From positions 253,378 to 317,377 of the forward strand of contig CATLAX010000002.1 of NCBI GenBank assembly GCA_949878575.1: a stretch of DNA of 64,000 nt. The letters run 5' to 3'. The position numbers and the translations under genes were made by a program. The first letter of the stretch is position 1; each line of letters opens with the position of its first letter. The stretch comes from an uncultured Alphaproteobacteria bacterium (GTDB lineage Bacteria > Pseudomonadota > Alphaproteobacteria > Rs-D84). Below the pieces are notes generated by a model, which saw nothing but the letters and a program-made list of their open reading frames with translations, made no database searches and was not told where the DNA came from. Below are positions 28,026 to 36,750 of this stretch, one piece after another.

Positions 28026-29602
28026 TATTTTTCACTGCGACGCTTTATAATGTACATCTGGCCTATGCCAAATATGTTTGACACGGTCCAGTACAAAACC
28101 AGCCCCGCCGGCATCCATGCAAACAGTATCGTAAACAGGACCGGCATCCATTTCATAAAACGCTGTGTCTGGGCAATCGCGTCATTTGCGGCGGCGGCAT
28201 TGTTTTTCGGTGTCTGCAAATAACTCTGCAGCCACATGGTAGCCCCCATCAGCACCGGCAGGATAAAGTAAGGATCCATCGCCGCCAAATCACGTATCCA
28301 CAGGAAATGCGCACCGCGCATAGGCACGGAAATCAACAGCGCCTTGTACAGTGCAAAGAAAATCGGAATCTGCAGCAGCATCGGCAGGCATCCCGACATT
28401 GGCGACGTCTTGTGCGTGCTGTACAGGCGCATCATTTCCATCTGCATGCGGGCCTTGTCGTTGGCATACAGTTTTTGTATGCGTGCCATTTCCGGCTGCA
28501 TCTTTTGCATGGCGACCATTGACGTATAAGACTTGCGCGTCAACGGCCACATCAGCATGCGCAACAGTATCGTCATTATGATAATCGCAATACCATAATT
28601 CATCACAACGGAATGTATCGCGTTCAACAGCATCAGCATCGGACGCGCCAAGAACCAGAACCATCCGTAATCAACGGTCTTGTTTATACCGGCAATCAGG
28701 CCCGAGGCCTCGTTTAAAATCTTTTGGTCGCGGGGGCCGGCAAATATGCGCGTTACGATTGCGGCATCCGCCCCGGGCGCAACGGACACTGCCGCGGATG
28801 CGGTATCCGCCTCATACGTTTTTGCATTCTTTTTGGCGCGCATTGTCTGGTCCGGGCAGTCAATTGATGCAACAGTCTCCCAGTACTGGTCGGCGAATCC
28901 GACAAAACCGTTTGTCGTCGTGTATGCGTACGATTTCTTGTCCAAATCGCGCCAGTCTTCATGTTCTATATCATTGTTTGCATATGCGACCGCACCTGTA
29001 TAAACACCGGCGGACGCGTTTTGTTCCGCCGCGCGTACAATACGCGCATACGGCGCAACAGCAATCGCGGCACCGGTATTGTTTTTTACGGTGTCCGTCA
29101 CGGTTATTATATAGTTGTCCGCGGTAACCGTGCGGCGGAATTCCACACCGGCCGGGTTGCGCCACACCATTGCGTCACCGTCCGTGCGCCAGACGGTCGC
29201 CGCCGTCGGCGCGGTTGTATTCTGGGATATTAATCCAACCTCTGCAAAAGAATCCTTGTCACGCGGCATCAAAACGACCGGGGCGCCGCCCGCATCACCG
29301 CCGGCCTGATAATCTTTTAACGCAACGTTTGATATGCGCAGCCCCTGAACATCAAACCCTATTTTGTCAGATTCGCCCGCGTTTACAGGCACGGCGGAAA
29401 CGTCCACCGCCGGCGTTCCATCGGTCGTGGGGGCCGTTTGCGGTGATGGGCGCATCCATACGCCGATTAACCACCAGCATGCCACAAATATCGCCGTCCA
29501 CCATAAAAAGGACGTAAACCATGATTTCTTTTTGGGGGCCGCCGCCGTCGCCGCACGCCACTGATTAAATCCGGAATTTTTGTTGTCCAAATATTTTACC
29601 AT
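28025..29602 (-). CDS. yidC: Membrane protein insertase YidC
   Basis: 525 residues. N-terminal helix (WWTAIFVACWWLIGVWM), large periplasmic domain, and the C-terminal 60KD_IMP core with GIAIIIMTILLRMLMWPLTRKSY, SPMSGCLPMLLQIPIFFALYKAL and VLYWTVSNIFGIGQMYIIKR. The conserved Arg in the groove (TILLRMLMWPL) is kept. It lies 15 bp downstream of lspA. Confidence 0.96.
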   Translation of the reverse strand: MVKYLDNKNSGFNQWRAATAAAPKKKSWFTSFLWWTAIFVACWWLIGVWMRPSPQTAPTTDGTPAVDVSAVPVNAGESDKIGFDVQGLRISNVALKDYQAGGDAGGAPVVLMPRDKDSFAEVGLISQNTTAPTAATVWRTDGDAMVWRNPAGVEFRRTVTADNYIITVTDTVKNNTGAAIAVAPYARIVRAAEQNASAGVYTGAVAYANNDIEHEDWRDLDKKSYAYTTTNGFVGFADQYWETVASIDCPDQTMRAKKNAKTYEADTASAAVSVAPGADAAIVTRIFAGPRDQKILNEASGLIAGINKTVDYGWFWFLARPMLMLLNAIHSVVMNYGIAIIIMTILLRMLMWPLTRKSYTSMVAMQKMQPEMARIQKLYANDKARMQMEMMRLYSTHKTSPMSGCLPMLLQIPIFFALYKALLISVPMRGAHFLWIRDLAAMDPYFILPVLMGATMWLQSYLQTPKNNAAAANDAIAQTQRFMKWMPVLFTILFAWMPAGLVLYWTVSNIFGIGQMYIIKRRSEK

Positions 29603-29617
29603 TACTTTCCCCTTATG

Positions 29618-30139
29618 TTACTTACCGGCGCACCGGCGGCGCGCAATAAACCAGTTCAATATATACAACCCCACGCCCAGACAAATGCAAACATCCGCCA
29701 CGTTAAAGGCCGGCCAATGAAGCAAGGCCAGATGAAAATCCAAAAAGTCCACAACCGCGCCGAAACGAATGCGGTCAATTAAATTCCCCAGCGCCCCCCC
29801 CAGTATCAGCGCCAGTGCCGTGCGTTCATTTGCCGCCGCACGCCGCATCGCGTAATATCCTATAAAACCTATTATCGCGCCGGTTGCGATTATTATGATA
29901 AAAGGCGCCGCCTCGCCCATGGCGCGGAACAACGAAAACGACGTCCCCGGATTCCATGTAAACACTATGTTAAAGAAATCCGTCACACGCGCAATCATCC
30001 ACGGTTGCGGCACGACAGACCATGCAGGTCCGAACAGCGGGACGCCGCCCGTTACCAGATACAGCAACACGCCCTTTGTAACCTGGTCCAGTATTACCGC
30101 CGCAGAAACGATTGCAATAAACTTATATATCCCTTTCAT
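29618..30139 (-). CDS. lspA: Lipoprotein signal peptidase
   Basis: 173 residues from ATG 30139 (SD GGGAAAGG), preferred over the longer frame at 30250 because it begins at the usual N-terminus. The two catalytic aspartates are visible in GNLIDRIRFGAVVDFLDF and FNVADVCICLG. LspA cleaves prolipoproteins; several lipoprotein genes are in this window (2240, 51487, 52435, 59676, 62090). Confidence 0.95.
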   Translation of the reverse strand: MKGIYKFIAIVSAAVILDQVTKGVLLYLVTGGVPLFGPAWSVVPQPWMIARVTDFFNIVFTWNPGTSFSLFRAMGEAAPFIIIIATGAIIGFIGYYAMRRAAANERTALALILGGALGNLIDRIRFGAVVDFLDFHLALLHWPAFNVADVCICLGVGLYILNWFIARRRCAGK

Positions 30140-30204
30140 TTGCCTTTCCCTAATAACAATATCACAGAATATAACAGCCCTGAGCGCCAAAAGCAAATAA
30201 TAAT

Positions 30205-30232
30205 CGCCCCCGGCGGACAAATTCCGGGGGCG
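30205..30232 (-). terminator. Terminator after the CPA2 antiporter gene
   Basis: CGCCCCCGG/CCGGGGGCG with a 10-nt loop, followed on the minus strand by a T/A-rich stretch. Lies between the antiporter gene and lspA. Confidence 0.6.
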
Positions 30233-30253
30233 TATTAATCGGTGCCGCATGCA

Positions 30254-31957
30254 TCAGCGCGTTTCCGTTATCATGCTAAGTTTTTCATAATTATTTGCGC
30301 GCATGTCGTCCAACAGCGCCTCTATCTTTGCATCAGACACACCCAGATGCTCCAACAGACCGTGGCTTAAGAAGAAAGACGATTCTATCGTTTCCGGTAG
30401 AGCCTCTGACACGCCCTCTTTCATTAGCAGTTTTGAATCCGCCAGATTACGGGCACGCGCAAATATCTTGACCCGCGGCGCAATGGATTTTACGGTCAAA
30501 ACCGTATCACGCGCCGTCGTCGCGTTGTCTAATGCAACCACAACCGCACGCGTTTTGCGCGGTGTTAACCCAAAACTGCGCAGCACGTCCGCGTTTGTGG
30601 TGTTGCCGTATACTACGTTGTATCCCGCCTCGCGGCCGACCATGACGGCACTGACGCTTAAATCAATGGCAACATACGGTATTTTCTGTGCCGCCAGCAT
30701 TTTTGCAATAATCTGGCCAACGCGGCCGAATCCGCATATGACAACCTGCGGGACAACATCCGTTGTCATTTCCGTTATCTGGCGCGGATGACGCTGCGGA
30801 AACAGACGGCCGCGACGCGACATCCAGTCATATACGGCCAGCAACAGCGGCGTTGCAATTATGGACAGTATGATTATCGCAGCCAAAATTTCTTCATGCG
30901 ACGACGGTATCGCGTTAATGCCGCCCTGCTTCATGGTCTGCAGCATCAGCAAACCGAATTCACCGCCCTGGGCCAGAATAAGCGCAATTTTTGTCGCATC
31001 ATAATCCGGCACGCCGCGCACGCGCGCAACCATGAATATCGCCAGGAATTTTATCGCAATCAATCCGACCAGCCCCAACAGAACCAGATACCAACGGTCA
31101 ATCAAAAACGGCAGATTTAACCCCATGCCCAGCGATACAAAAAACAGCGCCAAAAACAGCATTGAATACGGTGATATTTCAGCGCTTATCTGATGACGGT
31201 AAATCGTTTCCGACATCAGCATACCGGCCAAAAACGCACCCAGACCGGCCGGCAAATCAAACATCCCCAGCACGACCGCCCAAACCGCGATTGTCAGCAT
31301 TACGACCAGTATAAACGCCTCTTTGCTTTTTAGTTTGGACACCAGGCGCAACAGCGGGTTCAATATAAAGCGCCCGACAATCACGACACCCAGAATCAAT
31401 CCGATGGACAACACAAAAATGTCAATCGCCGTCGCCCCCAGGTTAAACGAGCGACCCGCAAACACCGGCAGCATGGCCAGCAGCGGAATAGAGAGCAAAT
31501 CTTGAAACAGCAGGATTGAAAAAGTCTGGTGCCCCATGTTTGTGTTTAGCTCGTCCCGGTCGGCCAGCAGCTGCAAATCCTCTGACGTGCTGGACATGGC
31601 CAGCAACAGTGCCACCATTATCGCCCCCATTATCGTCCACGACGTCACCGTGTACAACAGCGGGAACAGCATGACCGCAACCATCAGAACCTGGGCCGCG
31701 CCGAATCCGAAAATCGTCCGCTTCATCTGCCACAGGCGTTTCATGTTTATCTGCAGACCGATGTTGAACCATAAAAAGATTATTCCCAAATCACCCAAAA
31801 AACGCCATGTGTCCGTTAACTGGAACAGGTTCAGCACATACGGGCCGGACAAGACACCCGCAAACAAAAACGCGACAACGGTTCCAATGCGCGCCGCGCG
31901 AAACATGAAAACCAGCGCAAACAACACCGCAAAAAATATTAATACAGAACCTGACAT
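30254..31957 (-). CDS. CPA2-family monovalent cation:proton antiporter (KefB-like)
   Basis: 567 residues with about 12 membrane segments (residues 1-390), including GDLGIIFLWFNIGLQINMKRLW and GAFLAGMLMSE, followed by a TrkA-N nucleotide-binding domain (VVICGFGRVGQIIAKML, Rossmann glycine motif at about residue 412). It exports K+ or Na+ in exchange for protons. Starts 47 bp after rsmA; probably same operon. Confidence 0.92.
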   Translation of the reverse strand: MSGSVLIFFAVLFALVFMFRAARIGTVVAFLFAGVLSGPYVLNLFQLTDTWRFLGDLGIIFLWFNIGLQINMKRLWQMKRTIFGFGAAQVLMVAVMLFPLLYTVTSWTIMGAIMVALLLAMSSTSEDLQLLADRDELNTNMGHQTFSILLFQDLLSIPLLAMLPVFAGRSFNLGATAIDIFVLSIGLILGVVIVGRFILNPLLRLVSKLKSKEAFILVVMLTIAVWAVVLGMFDLPAGLGAFLAGMLMSETIYRHQISAEISPYSMLFLALFFVSLGMGLNLPFLIDRWYLVLLGLVGLIAIKFLAIFMVARVRGVPDYDATKIALILAQGGEFGLLMLQTMKQGGINAIPSSHEEILAAIIILSIIATPLLLAVYDWMSRRGRLFPQRHPRQITEMTTDVVPQVVICGFGRVGQIIAKMLAAQKIPYVAIDLSVSAVMVGREAGYNVVYGNTTNADVLRSFGLTPRKTRAVVVALDNATTARDTVLTVKSIAPRVKIFARARNLADSKLLMKEGVSEALPETIESSFFLSHGLLEHLGVSDAKIEALLDDMRANNYEKLSMITETR

Positions 31958-32004
31958 ATCCCTCTCCCTTGATACTTGATTCTTATTATAACAAAACGCT
32001 TTTT

Positions 32005-32829
32005 TTATAGCACTAAATTTTTTGCCAGCTGCGCCATTTTTTCCGGCGACAGGTTTTCCGCACGTTCCATCCCGGTTAAACCATATGCGGCCCAGTCAAC
32101 ACCGGGCAAAACGCTGCGTATCATTTTGCGGCGCTGGCCAAACAGGCGGGCGGTCAACTGTTCAACCGCCCCCAAATTCGCAAGCCGCGCAATTTTGTCA
32201 CTGTTTGGTATTATCTGAACAACGGCACTGTACACCTTTGGCCGGGGAACAAACGCGGTCGGCGGCACTTCAAACAAAATGCGCGCATCCGCAATCAGCG
32301 ATGTCAGAATTGACAGACGGCCGTACGCACCGCCACCGCGCGCAACAATACGCTGTGCAACCTCGCGCTGGAACATTAACGTCAAACTGCGTATCGGGGC
32401 GCCGGACCATATCATGTGCAACCACCCGATTAACAATTCCGTTCCCACGTTGTACGGCAGGTTTGCGCATATCGCATACTCGCCCACCCCCAATGCCGCA
32501 AAATCCGTCTTTAACGCGTCACCGTATACAATTTGCAGACGGCCGGACGCACTGTCCGCAATACGGGACAGAATGGGCGCCGCGGCACGGTCTTTTTCTA
32601 TGGCGATTACGCGCGGCGCACCGGCGGCAAGTATCGCACGCGTCAAACCACCCGGGCCGGGTCCAACCTCTATCACCGGAATTTTATCTATATCAGGCAC
32701 GGCCCGCGCAATGCGGCCGGTCAAATTCAAATCAAATAAAAAATTCTGGCCGAACTGCTTTTTCGGTTCCAGCCCCGCATCACGCATCATCTGGGATACA
32801 GGCGGCAAAGATGCGACAGAATCCGTCAT
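32005..32829 (-). CDS. rsmA: 16S rRNA dimethyladenosine transferase
   Basis: 274 residues. SAM-binding VIEVGPGPGGLTRAIL and catalytic NLPYNVGTELL (NLPY motif) are present; family dimethylates two adjacent adenosines near the 3' end of 16S rRNA. ATGA overlap with recR. Confidence 0.96.
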   Translation of the reverse strand: MTDSVASLPPVSQMMRDAGLEPKKQFGQNFLFDLNLTGRIARAVPDIDKIPVIEVGPGPGGLTRAILAAGAPRVIAIEKDRAAAPILSRIADSASGRLQIVYGDALKTDFAALGVGEYAICANLPYNVGTELLIGWLHMIWSGAPIRSLTLMFQREVAQRIVARGGGAYGRLSILTSLIADARILFEVPPTAFVPRPKVYSAVVQIIPNSDKIARLANLGAVEQLTARLFGQRRKMIRSVLPGVDWAAYGLTGMERAENLSPEKMAQLAKNLVL

Positions 32830-33425
32830 AACGATTTGCGCCCCCCAAACGCCAGTGTCAGCGTACCGTCGTCAATATAATCCAAATCACCGCCCAGCGG
32901 CACCCCTGACGCCAGTTCTGAAAAATTCACACCGGCATCGCCGCCCACCGCTGACATTATGTAATGCTGTGTTGTTTTCCCCTCAACCGTGTTGGGCAAT
33001 GCAAATATAATCTCTGTCACGTTTTCGTCGCGCACGCGCGCCGCCAGCGACGCGATGTTCAAATCCCCCGGCGTTGTTCCCGCCGCCCCGGACAACAGAC
33101 CGCCGATAATATGGTAACGCCCGCGGAAAACGGACGCCTTTTCCAGGGTCCAAACATCCGACAAATCGCGAACGACGCATATCTGGCCGTTGGCGCGCGA
33201 CGCATCCCGGCAAAACTCGCACCGCGCGGCATTACTGTCGGTCAGCGTGCCGCATACCGGACACGGCGCAATTGTTGACGCCGCATCCGATATGGCCGCC
33301 GCCAGTGCGGCCGCACGGCCCGTTTTATCCTGCAGCAACGCCAGCGCTATGCGTTGACCGCCACGGGCGCCAACCCGTGGCAGCTTTGCAAACATTTTTA
33401 TCAACTTGTCAATTTTTGGATTCAT
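32826..33425 (-). CDS. recR: Recombination mediator RecR
   Basis: 199 residues. Helix-hairpin-helix (KLPRVGARGGQRIALALL), zinc finger CPVCGTLTDSNAARCEFC, and Toprim domain (ICVVRDLSDVWTLEK, YHIIGGLLSG). Acts with RecF/RecO in gap repair. 18 bp after the carboxypeptidase gene. Confidence 0.97.
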   Translation of the reverse strand: MNPKIDKLIKMFAKLPRVGARGGQRIALALLQDKTGRAAALAAAISDAASTIAPCPVCGTLTDSNAARCEFCRDASRANGQICVVRDLSDVWTLEKASVFRGRYHIIGGLLSGAAGTTPGDLNIASLAARVRDENVTEIIFALPNTVEGKTTQHYIMSAVGGDAGVNFSELASGVPLGGDLDYIDDGTLTLAFGGRKSL

Positions 33426-33443
33426 GTCGCGTCAATAATAACA

Positions 33444-34610
33444 TTAATGAAAAATATAGCAATCAATTCCGGCCGCGGCGGCGTGCGACTTTATATTACC
33501 GGCCGCCGCATCAGACAGGCCGTTCATACGCACACGGAACAAATCGCCGCTGGGTTCTATGTCAACGACGACGCCGGACCCCAGCACCTGCTTTACACGG
33601 GCCGCCTGGGCCGCCGCCGCACCACGCGATGAAAAAGCCCCGAACTGCACCCCGGCGGTGCCGTGAACATCTGACAGAGCCTGCACCGGGACCGTACCGG
33701 CGGTCTTTGTCACCGGCGCCGCAACACCGGTTGCCGCAGATGCCGGCACGGTCCCGGCGGGCTGCCGGGCCGCCACCGGTGAATTTTTTACCACCGGCGC
33801 GGCGTTCGTCCCCAGCATGTTAAACCCCTTGTTCAACATGTTTGTCGCAACCGCCGCGCGGACATCCTTGTTTTCCGCCCCAAGAACAACTGACATCAAA
33901 TGATGCCCGTCACGCTTTGCCGTTGCAACCAAAGAATATTTTGATTTGTTCGTAAAACCGGTTTTCATTCCGTCGCACCCCGGATATGTTCCCAGCAGAC
34001 GGTTTCCGTTCGTATACGTTTTTCCGTTATAAGTCCACGTCTTTATCCCGAAATATTTCCAGTATTGCGGAAAGTGCTTATACACCGCCATGGACAACAG
34101 CGCAATATCGCGCGCGGTTGACATGTGGTCGTCATTCGGCAGTCCGGACGAGTTTTCAAAGTGCGTTTTCGCCAATCCTATCTCAGATGCAACCTGTGTC
34201 ATTAGCGATGCAAAATTTCCTTCCTTGCCGCCTTTTAGATTTTCCGCCAACACGCGCGCCACGTCATTTGCGGACACCACAGCGACGGCCTTTATCGCGT
34301 CCTCCACCTTAATCTTGCTGCCCGCGGCCAGCCCCAGCTTCACCGGCGACGCGTTCGCCGCGGACTGTGACACAATCAGATAATCGTCCAGATGCAAACG
34401 CCCGTGTTCCAGCGCGTCAAACGTCAAATACAGCGTCATGATTTTTGTTAAACTGGCCGGATAGTTCAAATCGTTTGAGTTTTCCGAATACAAAACGCGC
34501 CCGGTATCCATATCGGCGACCATAACCGCGCGGTAACCGGCCCCGTGCGCACCCGCACAGGTTACAAACACCGCCGCAACCGCAACAATATGACGAAATA
34601 TTCCCCTCAT
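33444..34610 (-). CDS. D-alanyl-D-alanine carboxypeptidase with SPOR domain
   Basis: 388 residues from ATG 34610 (signal peptide FRHIVAVAAVFVTCAGAHG). Penicillin-binding serine motifs: SLTKIM (SxxK), SAN (SxN) and KTGF (KTG). After about residue 280 comes an Ala/Pro/Val linker and a C-terminal SPOR domain (VQFGAFSSRGAAAAQAARVK, LFRVRMNGLSDAAAG) that binds denuded peptidoglycan at the septum. Upstream ATG 34664 lies inside the pyk terminator, so is unlikely. Confidence 0.92.
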   Translation of the reverse strand: MRGIFRHIVAVAAVFVTCAGAHGAGYRAVMVADMDTGRVLYSENSNDLNYPASLTKIMTLYLTFDALEHGRLHLDDYLIVSQSAANASPVKLGLAAGSKIKVEDAIKAVAVVSANDVARVLAENLKGGKEGNFASLMTQVASEIGLAKTHFENSSGLPNDDHMSTARDIALLSMAVYKHFPQYWKYFGIKTWTYNGKTYTNGNRLLGTYPGCDGMKTGFTNKSKYSLVATAKRDGHHLMSVVLGAENKDVRAAVATNMLNKGFNMLGTNAAPVVKNSPVAARQPAGTVPASAATGVAAPVTKTAGTVPVQALSDVHGTAGVQFGAFSSRGAAAAQAARVKQVLGSGVVVDIEPSGDLFRVRMNGLSDAAAGNIKSHAAAAGIDCYIFH

Positions 34611-34625
34611 GATTTCAAATGCTAC

Positions 34626-34655
34626 AAAAAATCCGCCCCCGTGGTCAAGGGCGGA
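34626..34655 (-). terminator. pyk terminator
   Basis: TCCGCCC/GGGCGGA with a 10-nt loop, then TTTTTT on the minus strand, about 28 bp beyond the pyk stop. Confidence 0.85.
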
Positions 34656-34682
34656 TATAATCACAATTTAAAAATATTTTGA

Positions 34683-36056
34683 TTATTTTACCAGCGTCAC
34701 CATGCGTTTTTCACCGCATACGGAAACCAGTGTTCCGCGGATGTCAAACTTTGCCGCGGCGGCCGCCGCATCATGCGACATGAACAAAGCGGAATCCACA
34801 ACACTGCGCACACCGCGCGACAGCGCCAGCTGGTTCGCAACAACGTCCTTGTCGCAAACGGCGATTATCGGCATATTCGGGCGGCGGCATGCAATTTCTG
34901 TCGCGGCCGCGGTATCATGCGCAAACACAACGATTGCATCCGCACCGTTCAATTCGGCCATAACCGCCACGGACAGCGACCAGTCGTTTTCCGCCAAATC
35001 TTCCACATCGGACCAATCCTGGCCGTTTTCAATGGAATCATGGTCGGCGTTCGCCAGAATCTTTGCCATTGTTTCAACAACGAAGGGCGGATTTTCGCTA
35101 ATCGTTGTTTCCTCTGACGTCATTGTGGAATCAACATGCAGATACGCCGCCGTCGCAATATCAGAAATTTCCGCACGGGTCGGGAAATCACTGCTGACCA
35201 TGGAGCCCAGCATCTGGGTCGCCATGATAACAGGCTTGTTGCGTTCACGGCACAGACGAACTATGCGGCGCGAAATCGCCGGCACGGTTTCAAACGGAAC
35301 CTCCACCGCCAGGTCGCCGCGGGCAATCATTATACCGTCGGCCGCATCAACGATGGATTCTATTTTCTCAACCGCCTGGGGGCGTTCAATTTTTGCAATG
35401 ATTTTTACCGGATGGGATGTGCGCGCCTTGATGAATTCACGCGTTTCAAAAACATCCTCTGGTTTCTGAACAAAAGAAATCGCAACATAATCCGGATTCT
35501 TGGTCAAAGCATATTCCAGATCGGCGCGATCCTTGGCCGTCAACACGGATGTCGCAACCTCTGTATCCGGCAGGTTAAACCCGCGGCGCGACCAGATTTC
35601 GTTGCCACGGACGACAACCGCCTCTATGCTGTCGGCGTTTACCTTTTCAACCTGCATTTCAATCTTGCCGTCGTTCAACAGAATGCGGTCACCAGATTTC
35701 AAAGAATGCATAACGTCCATATCCGGCAACTGAACACGGTTGGAATTACCCGGGGTCGGATCTGAATCAAACACAAATTTCTGACCGGGCTTAATCGGAT
35801 ACTTGTCCTCTGTTTCAAAATTTCCAATACGGTGCTTTGGCCCCTGCAGGTCAACCAGAATGGCAACCGGATTTCCGGTGCGGGCGGAAATCGCGCGCAC
35901 AGCGTCAATTTTTGCCCCCTGAACATCGCCGCCGTCGTGGCTAAAATTCAAACGGCACACGTTTACACCCGCTGCAATCATTTTTTCCAGCATTTCCGGA
36001 CTGCTGCTTTTCGGGCCGATGGACGAAGTAATTTTTGTGAATTTTTTCATATCCAA
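34683..36056 (-). CDS. pyk: Pyruvate kinase
   Basis: 457 residues. TKITSSIGPKSSSPEMLEKM N-terminus; signature IIAKIERPQAVEKIESIVDA followed by GIMIARGDLAVEVPFE; MATQMLGSM. Converts PEP to pyruvate with ATP formation. Monocistronic with its own terminator. Confidence 0.96.
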   Translation of the reverse strand: MDMKKFTKITSSIGPKSSSPEMLEKMIAAGVNVCRLNFSHDGGDVQGAKIDAVRAISARTGNPVAILVDLQGPKHRIGNFETEDKYPIKPGQKFVFDSDPTPGNSNRVQLPDMDVMHSLKSGDRILLNDGKIEMQVEKVNADSIEAVVVRGNEIWSRRGFNLPDTEVATSVLTAKDRADLEYALTKNPDYVAISFVQKPEDVFETREFIKARTSHPVKIIAKIERPQAVEKIESIVDAADGIMIARGDLAVEVPFETVPAISRRIVRLCRERNKPVIMATQMLGSMVSSDFPTRAEISDIATAAYLHVDSTMTSEETTISENPPFVVETMAKILANADHDSIENGQDWSDVEDLAENDWSLSVAVMAELNGADAIVVFAHDTAAATEIACRRPNMPIIAVCDKDVVANQLALSRGVRSVVDSALFMSHDAAAAAAKFDIRGTLVSVCGEKRMVTLVK

Positions 36057-36139
36057 ATCCTTGAGGTTAAATTTGTTTTTCTTGATTTTTGGCTTTTATT
36101 GTATATCATGAAGTTCTGGAATAAACAAGGGGAATTTTC

Positions 36140-36388
36140 ATGAAAAACGCAAACCACGGCGCCATTGACAATCAGCAACTGCTAAGCATTATTGAACGCA
36201 TTGAAAAATTAAACGAGGATACGGCCGCAATCGCCGCCGACATCAAAGAAATATACAGCGAGGCAAAGTCGGCCGGGTTTGACCCCAAATATATCCGCCA
36301 GATGATACGCCTGCGCAAACTGGATCCGGATGAACTGGACGAGGCGGACGAATTAACCAAAATGTACCGCAGCGCACTGGGGATATAA
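36140..36388 (+). CDS. gapR: GapR-like nucleoid-associated protein (DUF2312)
   Basis: 82 residues, helical (QQLLSIIERIEKLNEDTAAI AADIKEIYSEAKS split around a helix; IRLRKLDPDELDE). Matches DUF2312/GapR, an alphaproteobacterial protein that clamps overtwisted AT-rich DNA ahead of forks. TAATG overlap with the next gene. Confidence 0.9.
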   Translation: MKNANHGAIDNQQLLSIIERIEKLNEDTAAIAADIKEIYSEAKSAGFDPKYIRQMIRLRKLDPDELDEADELTKMYRSALGI

Positions 36389-36711
36389 TGAAGAAATTTA
36401 CCCGCCGGATAGAAGATTTCAACTGCGCCCATTGCGGCGCAGTTGTGCATGGCGACGGGTATACCAACCACTGTCCGCGATGCCTGTGGTCGCGCCACGT
36501 GGACAACAACCCCGGCGATCGCGCCGCAACGTGCGGCGCCATGATGCGGCCCGTGGCGGCCCAGCCCGCCGGCGACGGATTTATCATCACGCACAAATGC
36601 GAAAAATGCGGCAAGACCATCCGTCAAAAATCCGCGCCGGACGATGATGTTGACACATTAATCAAACTAACCACGCAAAACGACTTTATTTTCGGGAAAC
36701 AGTCTTTTTAA
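36388..36711 (+). CDS. RNHCP domain zinc-binding protein
   Basis: 107 residues. CAHCGAVVHGDGYTNHCPRCLWSR and the following HVDNNPGDR fit the RNHCP family, with two CxxC pairs plus C...C in CEKCGK. Function unknown; the family is often near translation genes. Translationally coupled to gapR (TAATG). Confidence 0.85.
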   Translation: MKKFTRRIEDFNCAHCGAVVHGDGYTNHCPRCLWSRHVDNNPGDRAATCGAMMRPVAAQPAGDGFIITHKCEKCGKTIRQKSAPDDDVDTLIKLTTQNDFIFGKQSF

Positions 36712-36750
36712 CGTTGCGCGAACGTTGCATAAATTCCTATAATCACATGC

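Noticed and set aside
28290..28664. 124-codon frame inside yidC
   Set aside because: Out-of-frame shadow of yidC on the same strand without SD.
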